Positions 42,917 to 51,422 of a stretch of DNA of 55,784 nucleotides are shown in pieces. This DNA is from Betaproteobacteria bacterium (GTDB lineage Bacteria > Pseudomonadota > Gammaproteobacteria > Burkholderiales > SG8-39): contig CANKAJ010000013.1 of NCBI GenBank assembly GCA_947479645.1, positions 1-55,784 of the forward strand, written 5' to 3'. The stretch's first letter is position 1. Each line of letters begins with the position of its first letter. The position numbers were made by a program, and so were the translations under genes. Below the pieces are notes generated by a model, which saw only the letters and a list, made by a program, of their open reading frames with translations, did no database searches and was not told the origin of the DNA.

Positions 42917-43714
42917 TCAGGCCTCTCCGCGCCGGAAGAACTCCGCCGTCATCGGAGCGCAAATATCCGGGCGCGCGCCGCCGGCGTGCCAGCCATCACC
43001 CTTGATGATCTGCAGTTCGGAGTTCTTGATCGTTCTTTGCCAGGCAGCGGTTTCCTCGACCTTGTGCAAGGGACCGGCATCGCCGGCAATGACCAGTGTC
43101 GGGCAGCGAATGTTCTGGATGTCTCCTCTGACATCCACCGCCGGGACCCAGCGCAGGTAACCCTGCAAGGTTGTTTTCGGCGTCTTTCCCATCAACTCAG
43201 CCCACCAGGCGATTGCTTCCGGCGGCAGCGCTGTACCGAATCGACCCGGCATGGTTTCCATGGCCCAGGCAGGGACGCCGCGATTCTCGATGGCTTCCAG
43301 CCAGTCCTTGGTATATGGCCCGACCACCGGTGCGCACGACAGCGCCAGTTTGCTGACCTTGTCCGGATTGTCGGCGGCGAACTTGATCGATATGGTGCCG
43401 CCGCTCTTGCCACCGATGAAGTGGGCCTTGTCCAGTTTCAGGTGCGCCATGAGACCGTTGATATCGGCCATGATGGTGTCGATGGACCATTTGTGATCCA
43501 GCGGCATCGGCGTCGATTGGCCAAAGCCGCGAATGTCAAAGCGCACCACGCGAAAGTGGCGTGCGAAGTACGGCACCCAGGCGCGCCAGGCCTCGGTGGA
43601 TTCGCCGAAGCCATGCACGAAGATTACCGTCTCCGCCGGGCGCCACTGATCGGTGAAGTCATCGATGCGATAAAACAGTTTCGTGCCGTCGGCGGCGGTG
43701 TAAAAGCTTTCCAT
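42917..43714 (-). CDS. Alpha/beta hydrolase
   Basis: A 265-aa alpha/beta-hydrolase-fold protein: oxyanion segment VIFVHGFGESTEAWRAW, VVRFDIRGFGQST, nucleophile Ser in IGGKSGGTISI, an acid in VIAGDAGPLH and His in GDGWHAGG. The elbow GKSGG and overall length suit esterases, C-C hydrolases and lactonases alike. No signal peptide, so cytoplasmic. ATG 43714 has GAGGAG upstream. Substrate unknown. Confidence 0.88.
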   Translation of the reverse strand: MESFYTAADGTKLFYRIDDFTDQWRPAETVIFVHGFGESTEAWRAWVPYFARHFRVVRFDIRGFGQSTPMPLDHKWSIDTIMADINGLMAHLKLDKAHFIGGKSGGTISIKFAADNPDKVSKLALSCAPVVGPYTKDWLEAIENRGVPAWAMETMPGRFGTALPPEAIAWWAELMGKTPKTTLQGYLRWVPAVDVRGDIQNIRCPTLVIAGDAGPLHKVEETAAWQRTIKNSELQIIKGDGWHAGGARPDICAPMTAEFFRRGEA

Positions 43715-44041
43715 GTCCTGCGCTCCTCGTGTCGTTGTCATTGTCACTGTCATTGGCGGGTTCGACGCAAGCGTAGCACCTTAAGAACTCGTATCAAAAT
43801 GAGATGCTGGTTAAAGTGTCATTCCGAGCGCGGCGAGGAATCTGCTTTGGAAGCCGAATCAAAAGCAGATTCCTCAGCCTACGGCTTCGGAATGACATGA
43901 TTTTTAAAGTGAGTTCTGAGCGAACCGGGGCATGCAGACGCGGAATTTGTTCGCAGCATCGTATTGTCCCGGATGGCGCTATCATTCGCCTGTTTCAAAT
44001 CCGCTGGATTTCGCAGCAAAACAAATACAACAGGTGAAGCC
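43715..44041. other. 327-nt intergenic region holding an 81-bp repeat
   Basis: No gene is supported. It lies between the divergent alpha/beta hydrolase and nudC genes and contains the palindromic repeat at 43817-43897. The remainder shows nothing that I recognise. Confidence 0.5.
43817..43897. repeat. 81-bp palindromic repeat, copy A
   Basis: Starts TGTCATTCCGA and ends TCGGAATGACA as perfect inverted termini. The inner arms GAGGAATCTGCTTT and AAAGCAGATTCCTC are also inverted, so the whole unit can fold into a long hairpin. A second unit of the same length is at 52873-52953. It is a REP/MITE-type intergenic repeat without coding capacity. Confidence 0.8.
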
Positions 44042-44887
44042 ATGACGCAGTCCACCCCGAACTACGTGCCGTTGTTCAATCCGCCTGATGACTATCAGGG
44101 ACCGGCGCTGTGGTTCGTCTTTCGCAATGGCGATGTTGCGCTCATGCAGGCGCAAGCGGGCGGCGGCATGCCGGTGTGCACGGAACTCGCGGACCTTGGC
44201 ATGGTCGCCGAGTCGCGGCACTACCTCGGCCTGTACGATGGCCAGCATTGCTTCGCAGCGGAACTCGCCAAGGATTCTCCGGTGCCCGCGACGATCGAGT
44301 TGCGCGGGCTGCGCAGTATCTTCGGTGCTGTCGATGAGTCCCTTGCGGTGCTGGCCGGACGCGCCTTCCAGATCAAGGATTGGGACATCAATCATCGATT
44401 TTGCAGTCGATGCGGCACGCCGACGCGGCAGCGCGGCAACGAGCGTGCGCGCATCTGCCCGGCCTGCCGGCGCACCAGCTATCCGCCGATTTCACCGGCT
44501 GTCATGGTGCTGATCCTGCGCGGGCGCGAACTGCTGCTGGCACGTCGTGTCGGCGCAGACGCCAATCGCTTCAGCGCGCTGGCCGGATTCGTGGAGCCGG
44601 GCGAGGAACTCGAAGACACGGCGCGCCGCGAAGTGCGCGAGGAAGTCGGCGTGGAAATCGACGGCTTGCGTTATTTCGGCAGCCAGCCGTGGCCGTTTCC
44701 GCATTCCCTGATGGTGGCCTTCACGGCGCAGTACGCCGGTGGCGAAGTGCGTCCCGATGGCGTCGAGATCGGTGAGGCGATCTGGTTCGATGCGGCAAAG
44801 CTGCCGGATCGCCCGATGACCACCAGTATCGGCCGTCGCCTGATCGATACCGTGGCGGCAAAACTGGCGCGGGGCGAGCCACTCTAG
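44042..44887 (+). CDS. nudC: NADH pyrophosphatase NudC
   Basis: A 281-aa Nudix hydrolase. It has an N-terminal domain, a four-Cys zinc ribbon (CSRCGTPTRQRGNE, then CPAC), the Nudix box GFVEPGEELEDTARREVREEVG with its REVREE core, and the NudC-specific SQPWPFPHS just after it. It hydrolyses NAD(H) to NMN(H) + AMP and removes NAD caps from RNA. ATG 44042 is used; the open frame extends 26 codons further upstream without family similarity. It is a single gene, and the AT-rich gap at 44888-44983 follows. Confidence 0.96.
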   Translation: MTQSTPNYVPLFNPPDDYQGPALWFVFRNGDVALMQAQAGGGMPVCTELADLGMVAESRHYLGLYDGQHCFAAELAKDSPVPATIELRGLRSIFGAVDESLAVLAGRAFQIKDWDINHRFCSRCGTPTRQRGNERARICPACRRTSYPPISPAVMVLILRGRELLLARRVGADANRFSALAGFVEPGEELEDTARREVREEVGVEIDGLRYFGSQPWPFPHSLMVAFTAQYAGGEVRPDGVEIGEAIWFDAAKLPDRPMTTSIGRRLIDTVAAKLARGEPL

Positions 44888-44983
44888 GCTGATGCATGGC
44901 TATTGGTAATGATATTAATATTTCCATGTATATTCATGGATATTAAAACAAAGTTCAAAAACGATAATAAATAAGGGGTGGAG

Positions 44984-47218
44984 ATGGCAGCAGCATTGAA
45001 TGGCGTGCGCGTGATTGATTTCGGCCAGTACATGGCCGGACCCATGGCAGCGATGCTGCTGGCCGATCATGGTGCCGATGTGATTCGCATTGATCCGCCG
45101 GGCGGGCCGCGCTGGAACACGCCGGCCAATGCGACCTGGAACCGTGGCAAGCGCAGCATCGTGCTTGATCTGAAGCAGGCTGCGGATGTCGAGACGGCGC
45201 GCCAGCTGGTGGCGGGCGCCGACGTGCTCATCGAAAACTTTCGTCCCGGCGTGATGGACCGGCTGGGCCTGGGTCATGCGGCGCTGATGAAGGACAATGC
45301 GCGCCTCATTTATTGCTCATTGCCCGGATTTGCCTCGGACGATCCACGCGCGCAGGTGAGGGCCTGGGAAGGTGTGCTGGGCGCGGCCACGACGGCCTAT
45401 CGTCCCAGTCCCGAGGCAGGCACCGGCAGGCCGGTCTATACCGCCATTGCGTTCTCCTCGGCCTATGGAGCGTTTCTCACCTCGGTCAGCGTGGCCATGG
45501 CGCTCAATGCACGGGCGCGCTCGGGCCTGGGTCAGCGCATCGAGGTGCCGCTGTTCGATGCCACCTTCACGGCCATGGGTGCGCGTGGCATGAAAGTGCA
45601 TCGCTTCCCGGAAGTTCATCCGCCGTTCAACTGGAGCCGCCAGGTGCAATGCAAGGATGGTCGCTGGGTCATGTACGTGGCGAACAATCTGCGTCATCCG
45701 GCGTTCCTGAAAGCCACCGGCGCCGACGCATGGATCAAGGCTGTCCTGTCGCCGCAGGAACTGGGGCAGCGCTTTTCGGCCTTGTTCAGCCAGCGCACGG
45801 CCATGGAGTGGGAGGCGTTCTGCGCCGAGATCGGCACCGAATGCGTCACCTGCAACACCAGCGCCGAATGGCTTGAGCATCCGCAGGCGATTGCCACTGG
45901 AATGATTCAGGAGTTCACTGATCCGGAACTGGGTACGTTTCGCGGGCCCGGTATCAATTCGCGGTTGTCGGAAACGCCCGGTTCAATACGTTCGCCGCGA
46001 CCGAAGCTGGACGCGCATCGCAGCGACATTCTGGCGGAACTCGCCGCCAGGCCGGCCGCTGTGGCTGCGGCTGAGCTGCCATCGGCCGAGTCATTGCGTG
46101 CGGCCCTCCAGGGCGTGAAAGTGCTGGACCTGTGCATCATCCTGGCCGGTCCGGCCTGCGGACGCACGCTGGCCGAGTTTGGTGCCGAGGTCATCAAGAT
46201 CGATGACCCGCGCCGCAATCCGCTGCGCTTCCATCACGATGTCAATCGCGGCAAGCGCAGCCTGCTGCTGGATCTGAAATCCGAGGAGGGCCGCCAGATT
46301 CTGTGGCGCCTCATCGATGGCGCCGACGTCATTCTGCAGAACTATCGCAAGGATGCCGCCGCCCGGCTGGGCATCTCCTATGAAGCGGTGCGCGCGCGCC
46401 GGCCCGGCATTGTGTATGCATCACTCAATACCTTTGGCCAGATGGGACCCTACGCCGGGCGGCCCGGCCATGAACAGATCGGCCAGGCGGTCTCGGGCAT
46501 GCAGATGCGCTATGGCGGCGAACGCCCGGTCACCGCGCCATTTCCGGCCAACGATTATGGCACCGGCCTCATGGGGTGTTACGCCGTGGCGCTGGCGCTG
46601 CTGGAAAAGCAGCGCACCGGTCGCGGCCAGCATGTCGATACGGCACTTGCGTACACGGCAACCATGCTGCAGTCCGGGCTGTTGCAGGGGCATGCCGGCA
46701 AGCAGTGGAACGAGCCGCGTGGCCAGGATGCTGTGGGCAGCGGCCCCTTGCATCGGGCCTATGAGGCCAGCGACGGCTGGTTGTTTCTGGGGGCGCGCGC
46801 CGTTGACCTGCACAACTGCAGTGCGCTGGCCGATCTGGCTTCGACAAGCGGCACGGCGCTGGAGGAGGCGCTGCAGGCCCGCCTGCGCGAACGCAGCGTG
46901 GCGGATTGGGTGGCGGTGTTGACGAGCGTCGGCATTGGCGCGCATGCCGTGCTTGGTGACATGGAAAGGCTCATGGAAGACCCCCTGGTGGTGGGGCGCG
47001 GGCTGAGCATCACGCGTGAACACGATGTCGTTGGGCCCGTTACCACCACCGGCCCGGCCATCAGGCTGTCGCGTACTCCGCTGGTCCCGGGCCATCCGGC
47101 CACCAAACCAGGCTCGGATGCCGCCAGCGTGCTGGCCGAAATCGGCATGGGCGCCGAACTTGACCGTCTGGTGCGCGAGCGCATCGTCGTTGTCGATGGC
47201 GTGGAGGCGGGCGTTTGA
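44984..47218 (+). CDS. Tandem-fused CaiB/BaiF CoA-transferase
   Basis: A 744-aa protein made of two family III CoA-transferase units. Unit 1 (about 1-360) has VRVIDFGQYMAGPMAAMLLADHGADVIRID and the catalytic Asp in RIEVPLFDATFTAMG. Unit 2 (about 370-744) has VKVLDLCIILAGPACGRTLAEFGAEVIKID and Asp in GQHVDTALAYTATML. Classical enzymes are intertwined homodimers of about 400-aa chains, so the fusion gives both halves in one polypeptide, each with its own Asp. Family members move CoA between carboxylic acids. ATG 44984 has AAGGGG upstream. Substrate unknown. Confidence 0.92.
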   Translation: MAAALNGVRVIDFGQYMAGPMAAMLLADHGADVIRIDPPGGPRWNTPANATWNRGKRSIVLDLKQAADVETARQLVAGADVLIENFRPGVMDRLGLGHAALMKDNARLIYCSLPGFASDDPRAQVRAWEGVLGAATTAYRPSPEAGTGRPVYTAIAFSSAYGAFLTSVSVAMALNARARSGLGQRIEVPLFDATFTAMGARGMKVHRFPEVHPPFNWSRQVQCKDGRWVMYVANNLRHPAFLKATGADAWIKAVLSPQELGQRFSALFSQRTAMEWEAFCAEIGTECVTCNTSAEWLEHPQAIATGMIQEFTDPELGTFRGPGINSRLSETPGSIRSPRPKLDAHRSDILAELAARPAAVAAAELPSAESLRAALQGVKVLDLCIILAGPACGRTLAEFGAEVIKIDDPRRNPLRFHHDVNRGKRSLLLDLKSEEGRQILWRLIDGADVILQNYRKDAAARLGISYEAVRARRPGIVYASLNTFGQMGPYAGRPGHEQIGQAVSGMQMRYGGERPVTAPFPANDYGTGLMGCYAVALALLEKQRTGRGQHVDTALAYTATMLQSGLLQGHAGKQWNEPRGQDAVGSGPLHRAYEASDGWLFLGARAVDLHNCSALADLASTSGTALEEALQARLRERSVADWVAVLTSVGIGAHAVLGDMERLMEDPLVVGRGLSITREHDVVGPVTTTGPAIRLSRTPLVPGHPATKPGSDAASVLAEIGMGAELDRLVRERIVVVDGVEAGV

Positions 47219-47555
47219 TTGTGGACTGTTTCGGCATGGCCGAAAGGGGACCTGATGTGGCAGAGCTAATCAGGGGTTACGCCGTGCAAATTGTCATGAG
47301 TCCCGGGTAAAAAGCGAGCATTTGGCGCTCCTCGGCAGTTCCCGCGCCGCAGATGTCAATCATTCGCATCAGGCTGTGCAATCTGAGGTGACTGCTGGCC
47401 GGCGATTTAGGCGAAAATAGCGGCATTCGTGGCATTCGTGATTCTGGTTTGTCCATGTTGCCCGCGTTGCCCACATTGCACACGTTGGGTCGGGCGATTC
47501 TGATGGCAGACGGTATTCAAGATAATTGATTTCTTCGCAGGTATAGTTGTCTCCT
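47219..47555. other. 337-nt intergenic region
   Basis: No gene is supported. A short minus-strand frame (47277-47483) shows no recognisable motif. There are small direct repeats (GGCATTCGT twice at about 47422-47440; a TTGCCC-rich tract at about 47458-47480). The upstream signals of the receiver gene should be here, but no clear promoter stands out. Confidence 0.4.
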
Positions 47556-48155
47556 ATGCAAAGCCCGCTTCCACCAGCCTTCCCGCCAGAGGAAATTGAT
47601 CTTGATTTCACCGGCGTTTTCAATCTCAAGGATCTGCGTCCTGAACCGCCGCCTTTGCCGAAGCCGGCCAAGCCGCGCCCCATCCCCAAAGAGTTCATGA
47701 TCGGGGCGAAAACACTGCTGAAGAACAACTACTTCGTCAACATGACGCGACCGCGGCCGACGCGCGTGGTCGATCCGGCGAAAACGACCATTTTGCTTGT
47801 GGACGACGATACGACAACGCGCAACGTGCTCGGCATGATTCTGTCGCGCAGCGAGGGTTATCAGATCCGGCTGGCCAGCGATGTGAACACCTTTGTGCTG
47901 GCGCTGCAGAAGCGCCCGCTGCCCGATGTGGTCATACTTGACGTCGAGTTGCCGGGCAAGGTGAGCGGATTCAAGATACTGGCCAAGATCCGCGCTCATC
48001 CGTCCATACGTAATCTGCCGGTCATCATTTTTTCCGGGCATGCCGAACCGGCCGACCTGCAGCAGGGCATCGCGCTGGGTGCCGATGCCTATCTCTCCAA
48101 ACCGGCCAAGGTGGAAGCCATTCTGGCGTCGGTGAAGGCGGTGCTGGGTGGGTGA
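47556..48155 (+). CDS. Response regulator with Pro-rich N-terminal extension
   Basis: A 199-aa protein. The first 80 residues are low-complexity and proline-rich (PEPPPLPKPAKPRPIPKE) without a known fold. A receiver domain follows (about 80-199): ILLVDDDTTTRN, phospho-acceptor Asp in VVILDVELPG, then VIIFSGHAE and LSKPAKVE. No output domain and no adjacent kinase gene. ATG 47556 is preferred, with a TTG three codons upstream possible; neither has a good ribosome binding site. Partner unknown. Confidence 0.85.
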   Translation: MQSPLPPAFPPEEIDLDFTGVFNLKDLRPEPPPLPKPAKPRPIPKEFMIGAKTLLKNNYFVNMTRPRPTRVVDPAKTTILLVDDDTTTRNVLGMILSRSEGYQIRLASDVNTFVLALQKRPLPDVVILDVELPGKVSGFKILAKIRAHPSIRNLPVIIFSGHAEPADLQQGIALGADAYLSKPAKVEAILASVKAVLGG

Positions 48156-48203
48156 TGCGTTTTCATCCTGGCATTTCAAAACAATAAGGAAGGAATAACC
48201 GGC

Positions 48204-49610
48204 ATGACGATTGACGCTTTGCGTACCCTGTTGCCGATTGCCGGCTGGTCTGACGAACGCACCCGCGACGTCGACATTGCCGGCGGCACCGATCCGGTTC
48301 TGCCGACCTCATTCCGCCTGGGAGAGACCAGTTCCGCATCGCTGGCCGCGGTTGGCCTGGCCGTGTCGGATTTGTGGGAACTTCGCACCGGGCGCCGCCA
48401 GCAGGTGGCGATTGATGTGCGCCGGGCAACCGCATCGCTGCGCAGCACTTCCTACATTGAAGTGGGCGAGAAGCCCCGGCATGTGCGCAGTTCGGTGATG
48501 GGCACCTATCCGGCGAAAAACGGTCGCTGGAGTTATATCCACGCCAACTTTCCGAATCATCGCGCCGCCGCGCTCAGCGTGCTGGGTGTGCCCGAAGAGC
48601 GCGAAGCCGTGCGCAACGCCATCGCGCAATGGGATGCGCAGGAACTCGAAGAAGCCATCATTGCCGCCAAGGGCGCCGGCGGCATGGTGCGCAGCATGGA
48701 AGAATGGGAGAAGCACCCGCAGGGCATCGCCGTAGCGACGCTGCCGTTGATGGAAATCATCAAGATCGGCGACGCGCCGCCGGAAAAACTGCCTGAGGGA
48801 GACCGCCCCCTGTCGGGCATACGCGCGCTGGATCTGACGCGCGTGGTCGCAGGCCCGATCTGCGGGCGCACGCTGGCCGAGCACGGTGCCGATGTCATGA
48901 AGGTGACTGCGGCGCATCTGCCCAGCATCGGCACCCAGGAATTCGAAACCGGTCACGGCAAGCTCTCCACCTTTCTGGACCTGCGCAATCCTGCAGAACT
49001 GGAGACCCTGCGCGGGTTGGTGCGCGAGGCGGATGTGTTTTCGCAAGGCTATCGGCCCGGCACCCTGAGTGCGCGCGGCCTGTCGCCCGAGGCGCTGGCG
49101 CAATTGCGTCCCGGTATCGTCTGTGTGTCGCTGTCCGCATTCGGTCATGTCGGACCGTGGGCTTCGCGCCGCGGTTTCGATACCGTGATACAGACGGTCA
49201 GCGGCATCACGCACCGCCAGGGCCAATTGTTTCCCGGCGCCGAGCCCGGGCCGCAGTTCTATCCGGCTTCCACCATCGATTATCTGGCTGGATACCTGAT
49301 GGCCTTCGGCGCCATGGTGGCGCTGGCCCGGCGCGCGCGCGAAGGCGGCAGCTGGTTCGTGCGCATCTCGCTGGCACAGGTGGGCCGCTGGCTGGTCGAG
49401 CGCGGCCAGGTGCCCGAGTCGCAACTCAAGGGCATACCGGCAGAATTCACACCGGAAGAACTCGCCCGCTGGAGCATGACCAGCCAAAGCCCGGTCGGGA
49501 CGCTGCGTCACTTCAGCCCGGTGTTGCAGCTTTCTGAAACGGTGCCGCGCTGGGCGCGACCCGCGGTGCCGCTGGGTTACAGCCCGCCGGTGTGGCCGGC
49601 GCGGGGATAG
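48204..49610 (+). CDS. Divergent CaiB/BaiF-like CoA-transferase, rearranged
   Basis: A 468-aa protein related to family III CoA-transferases but with unusual layout. The N-terminal part (about 1-180) lacks the Rossmann start and begins near the substrate-domain region: GRRQQVAIDVRRATASL holds an Asp at the usual catalytic context, and MEEWEKHPQGIAV follows. The second part (about 200-468) has the Rossmann start (IRALDLTRVVAGPICGRTLAEHGADVMKV) but reads WFVRISLAQVGRWL where the catalytic Asp should be. The two parts may complement each other into one active unit, or activity may be lost. The start is ATG 48204. It is followed after 86 nt by an acyl-CoA ligase gene. Confidence 0.85.
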   Translation: MTIDALRTLLPIAGWSDERTRDVDIAGGTDPVLPTSFRLGETSSASLAAVGLAVSDLWELRTGRRQQVAIDVRRATASLRSTSYIEVGEKPRHVRSSVMGTYPAKNGRWSYIHANFPNHRAAALSVLGVPEEREAVRNAIAQWDAQELEEAIIAAKGAGGMVRSMEEWEKHPQGIAVATLPLMEIIKIGDAPPEKLPEGDRPLSGIRALDLTRVVAGPICGRTLAEHGADVMKVTAAHLPSIGTQEFETGHGKLSTFLDLRNPAELETLRGLVREADVFSQGYRPGTLSARGLSPEALAQLRPGIVCVSLSAFGHVGPWASRRGFDTVIQTVSGITHRQGQLFPGAEPGPQFYPASTIDYLAGYLMAFGAMVALARRAREGGSWFVRISLAQVGRWLVERGQVPESQLKGIPAEFTPEELARWSMTSQSPVGTLRHFSPVLQLSETVPRWARPAVPLGYSPPVWPARG

Positions 49611-49696
49611 GCGCGATTCAAGCGCATCGGGGTGACGGGGCTCTTTGAAACCCGGTTCTGCTTGCCTGACACCGAATATTAATCTGGAGCAGATCC

Positions 49697-51319
49697 TTGA
49701 ACAACCGCAGGATAATGAAAACCAGTCTCGCCGCGGCATTGCATGAAGTGGCAGCACGACAACCGGATGCACCGGTCATCTGGTATGAAGATGACAAGCT
49801 GACTTACGCTGAATTCGAGGAAAAGATCGCGCGTGTCACGGCCGGGTTTCGCAAGCTCGGTATCGGCAAGGGCGACCGTGTTTCACTGTGGCTGCCGAAC
49901 ACGCCGGCATGGCTGATCTGCTTTTTCGCGCTGGCGCGGCTGGGGGCGATCACGCTGGCGACCAACACGCGCTTTCGCAGAGCCGAGCTGAAGGACATTC
50001 TGTTTCGCGCCGGTTGCAAGGCCATCGTGTACTGGCCGGCCTATCGCAGCATTGATTTTGAGGAAGTGCTCAGGCAGGTCGCCGATGGTTTGCCGGATCT
50101 GAAGCATGTGATCGAATACAGCGAAGGTCCCTATATGCATCATGCCCCCGCGCATCGCGCCGAGCGGGGCGGGGCCACCATCCTCGAATACGCGGCTCTG
50201 GAGCACTGCGAGCCTGACAGCGACAACGAAGATGTCGGCGACGCAACATCGCCCTGCCTGCTCTACACCACCTCGGGCACGACCAGCAAACCCAAGCTGG
50301 TCGTGCATGTGCAGGGCACCCTGGTGCATTTCGCCGGTGAAGTGGCACGGGCCATGGGCTATGACCTGCCCGGCGCCAGCACCCTGCAGGGCACGCCGTT
50401 TTGCGGCACCTTTGGTTTTGTGCAAGCCATTTCCACGGTGTTGTGCGGCACCCCCATGGCGCTGCTGCACACCTTCGATGCCGGCGTTGCGGCGCGCCAG
50501 ATTCGCCATCGCGATGTCACTGTTGCAGCGGTGACCGACGAGATTCTGAAACGCATTTATCAGCATGAGACCGAGACAGTGCCGTTTCCCGGTATTCGTT
50601 TCTTTGTCGGCAGCCGCGCCGGCGAACTGGTCGGCCTGGCCAAGGAGCGCGGCATACTTCTGTTCAGCGGCTATGGCTCGTCCGAAGTGCAGGCGTTGTT
50701 TTCGCGCCGCCGCGATTCCGATGACCCGGTGGTGCGAGCTTCTGGTGGTGGTGTGCCGGTGTCTGCCGAGTCCAAGGTGCGGGCACGCAATCAGGAGACG
50801 GACGAAATTCTGCCGCATGGTGAGGCAGGCGAAATCGAGATATGGTCGAACACCATGATGACCGAATACCTCGGCGACACTGAAGCGACCCGGAAAGCGT
50901 TTACCGATGACGGCTATTTCCGCACCGGCGACCTGGGGTATACCGAGGCGGATGGCAGCTGGACCTTCCTCACCCGCATCGGCGACGCCGTGCGCCTGAG
51001 CGGCTTTCTGGTCAATCCGCTGGAGATCGAGCAGTACGTGCGTGACTATGCCGGCGTCGCGCTGTGTTGCGTGGTGGGCGTGGAGTACCAGGGGAGAACC
51101 CGCGTGGTGGCGTTCTACACCACGCAATCGGGCCAGGCCGTCGAAGAGGCATCGCTGCGGTCGCATTGCGTAGAAGTCATGGCGCACTACAAGGTCCCGG
51201 TGCGCTTCGTGCATGTCACGGAATTGCCCATGGTGGCCAGCGTGAACACGGCCAAGGTGAACCGCAATGACTTGCGCGCGAAGGCGGCAGAAATCATGTC
51301 GGCGGCGCAGCCGCATTGA
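49697..51319 (+). CDS. AMP-forming acyl-CoA synthetase
   Basis: A 540-aa acyl-adenylate/thioester-forming ligase resembling benzoate-CoA ligases: YTTSGTTSKPKLVVH (P-loop), LFSGYGSSEVQAL (A5), YFRTGDLGY and IGDAVRLSGFLVNPLEIEQYV (hinge). The C-terminal lysine region reads LPMVASVNTAKVNRNDL rather than PKTxSGK. The reaction is acid + ATP + CoA to acyl-CoA + AMP + PPi. The start is a TTG at 49697 with GGAG 7 nt upstream; the ATG at 49715 is an alternative. It lies between a CoA-transferase-like gene and an MmgE/PrpD gene on the same strand. Confidence 0.92.
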   Translation: MNNRRIMKTSLAAALHEVAARQPDAPVIWYEDDKLTYAEFEEKIARVTAGFRKLGIGKGDRVSLWLPNTPAWLICFFALARLGAITLATNTRFRRAELKDILFRAGCKAIVYWPAYRSIDFEEVLRQVADGLPDLKHVIEYSEGPYMHHAPAHRAERGGATILEYAALEHCEPDSDNEDVGDATSPCLLYTTSGTTSKPKLVVHVQGTLVHFAGEVARAMGYDLPGASTLQGTPFCGTFGFVQAISTVLCGTPMALLHTFDAGVAARQIRHRDVTVAAVTDEILKRIYQHETETVPFPGIRFFVGSRAGELVGLAKERGILLFSGYGSSEVQALFSRRRDSDDPVVRASGGGVPVSAESKVRARNQETDEILPHGEAGEIEIWSNTMMTEYLGDTEATRKAFTDDGYFRTGDLGYTEADGSWTFLTRIGDAVRLSGFLVNPLEIEQYVRDYAGVALCCVVGVEYQGRTRVVAFYTTQSGQAVEEASLRSHCVEVMAHYKVPVRFVHVTELPMVASVNTAKVNRNDLRAKAAEIMSAAQPH

Positions 51320-51422
51320 AGCGGGCGGCGCTGAATTTCGTTGCGGGTCGGCCCACTCAACGGGGCAAACGGAAGTAAACTGCCCGCACCTTTTCTTGGT
51401 CCAATTCTCCGGGAGTCGCACC

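Noticed and set aside
47277-47483. A small minus-strand gene in the 47219-47555 gap
   Set aside because: No ribosome binding site, domain or compositional support; the Met/Pro/Ser-rich translation matches nothing I know.
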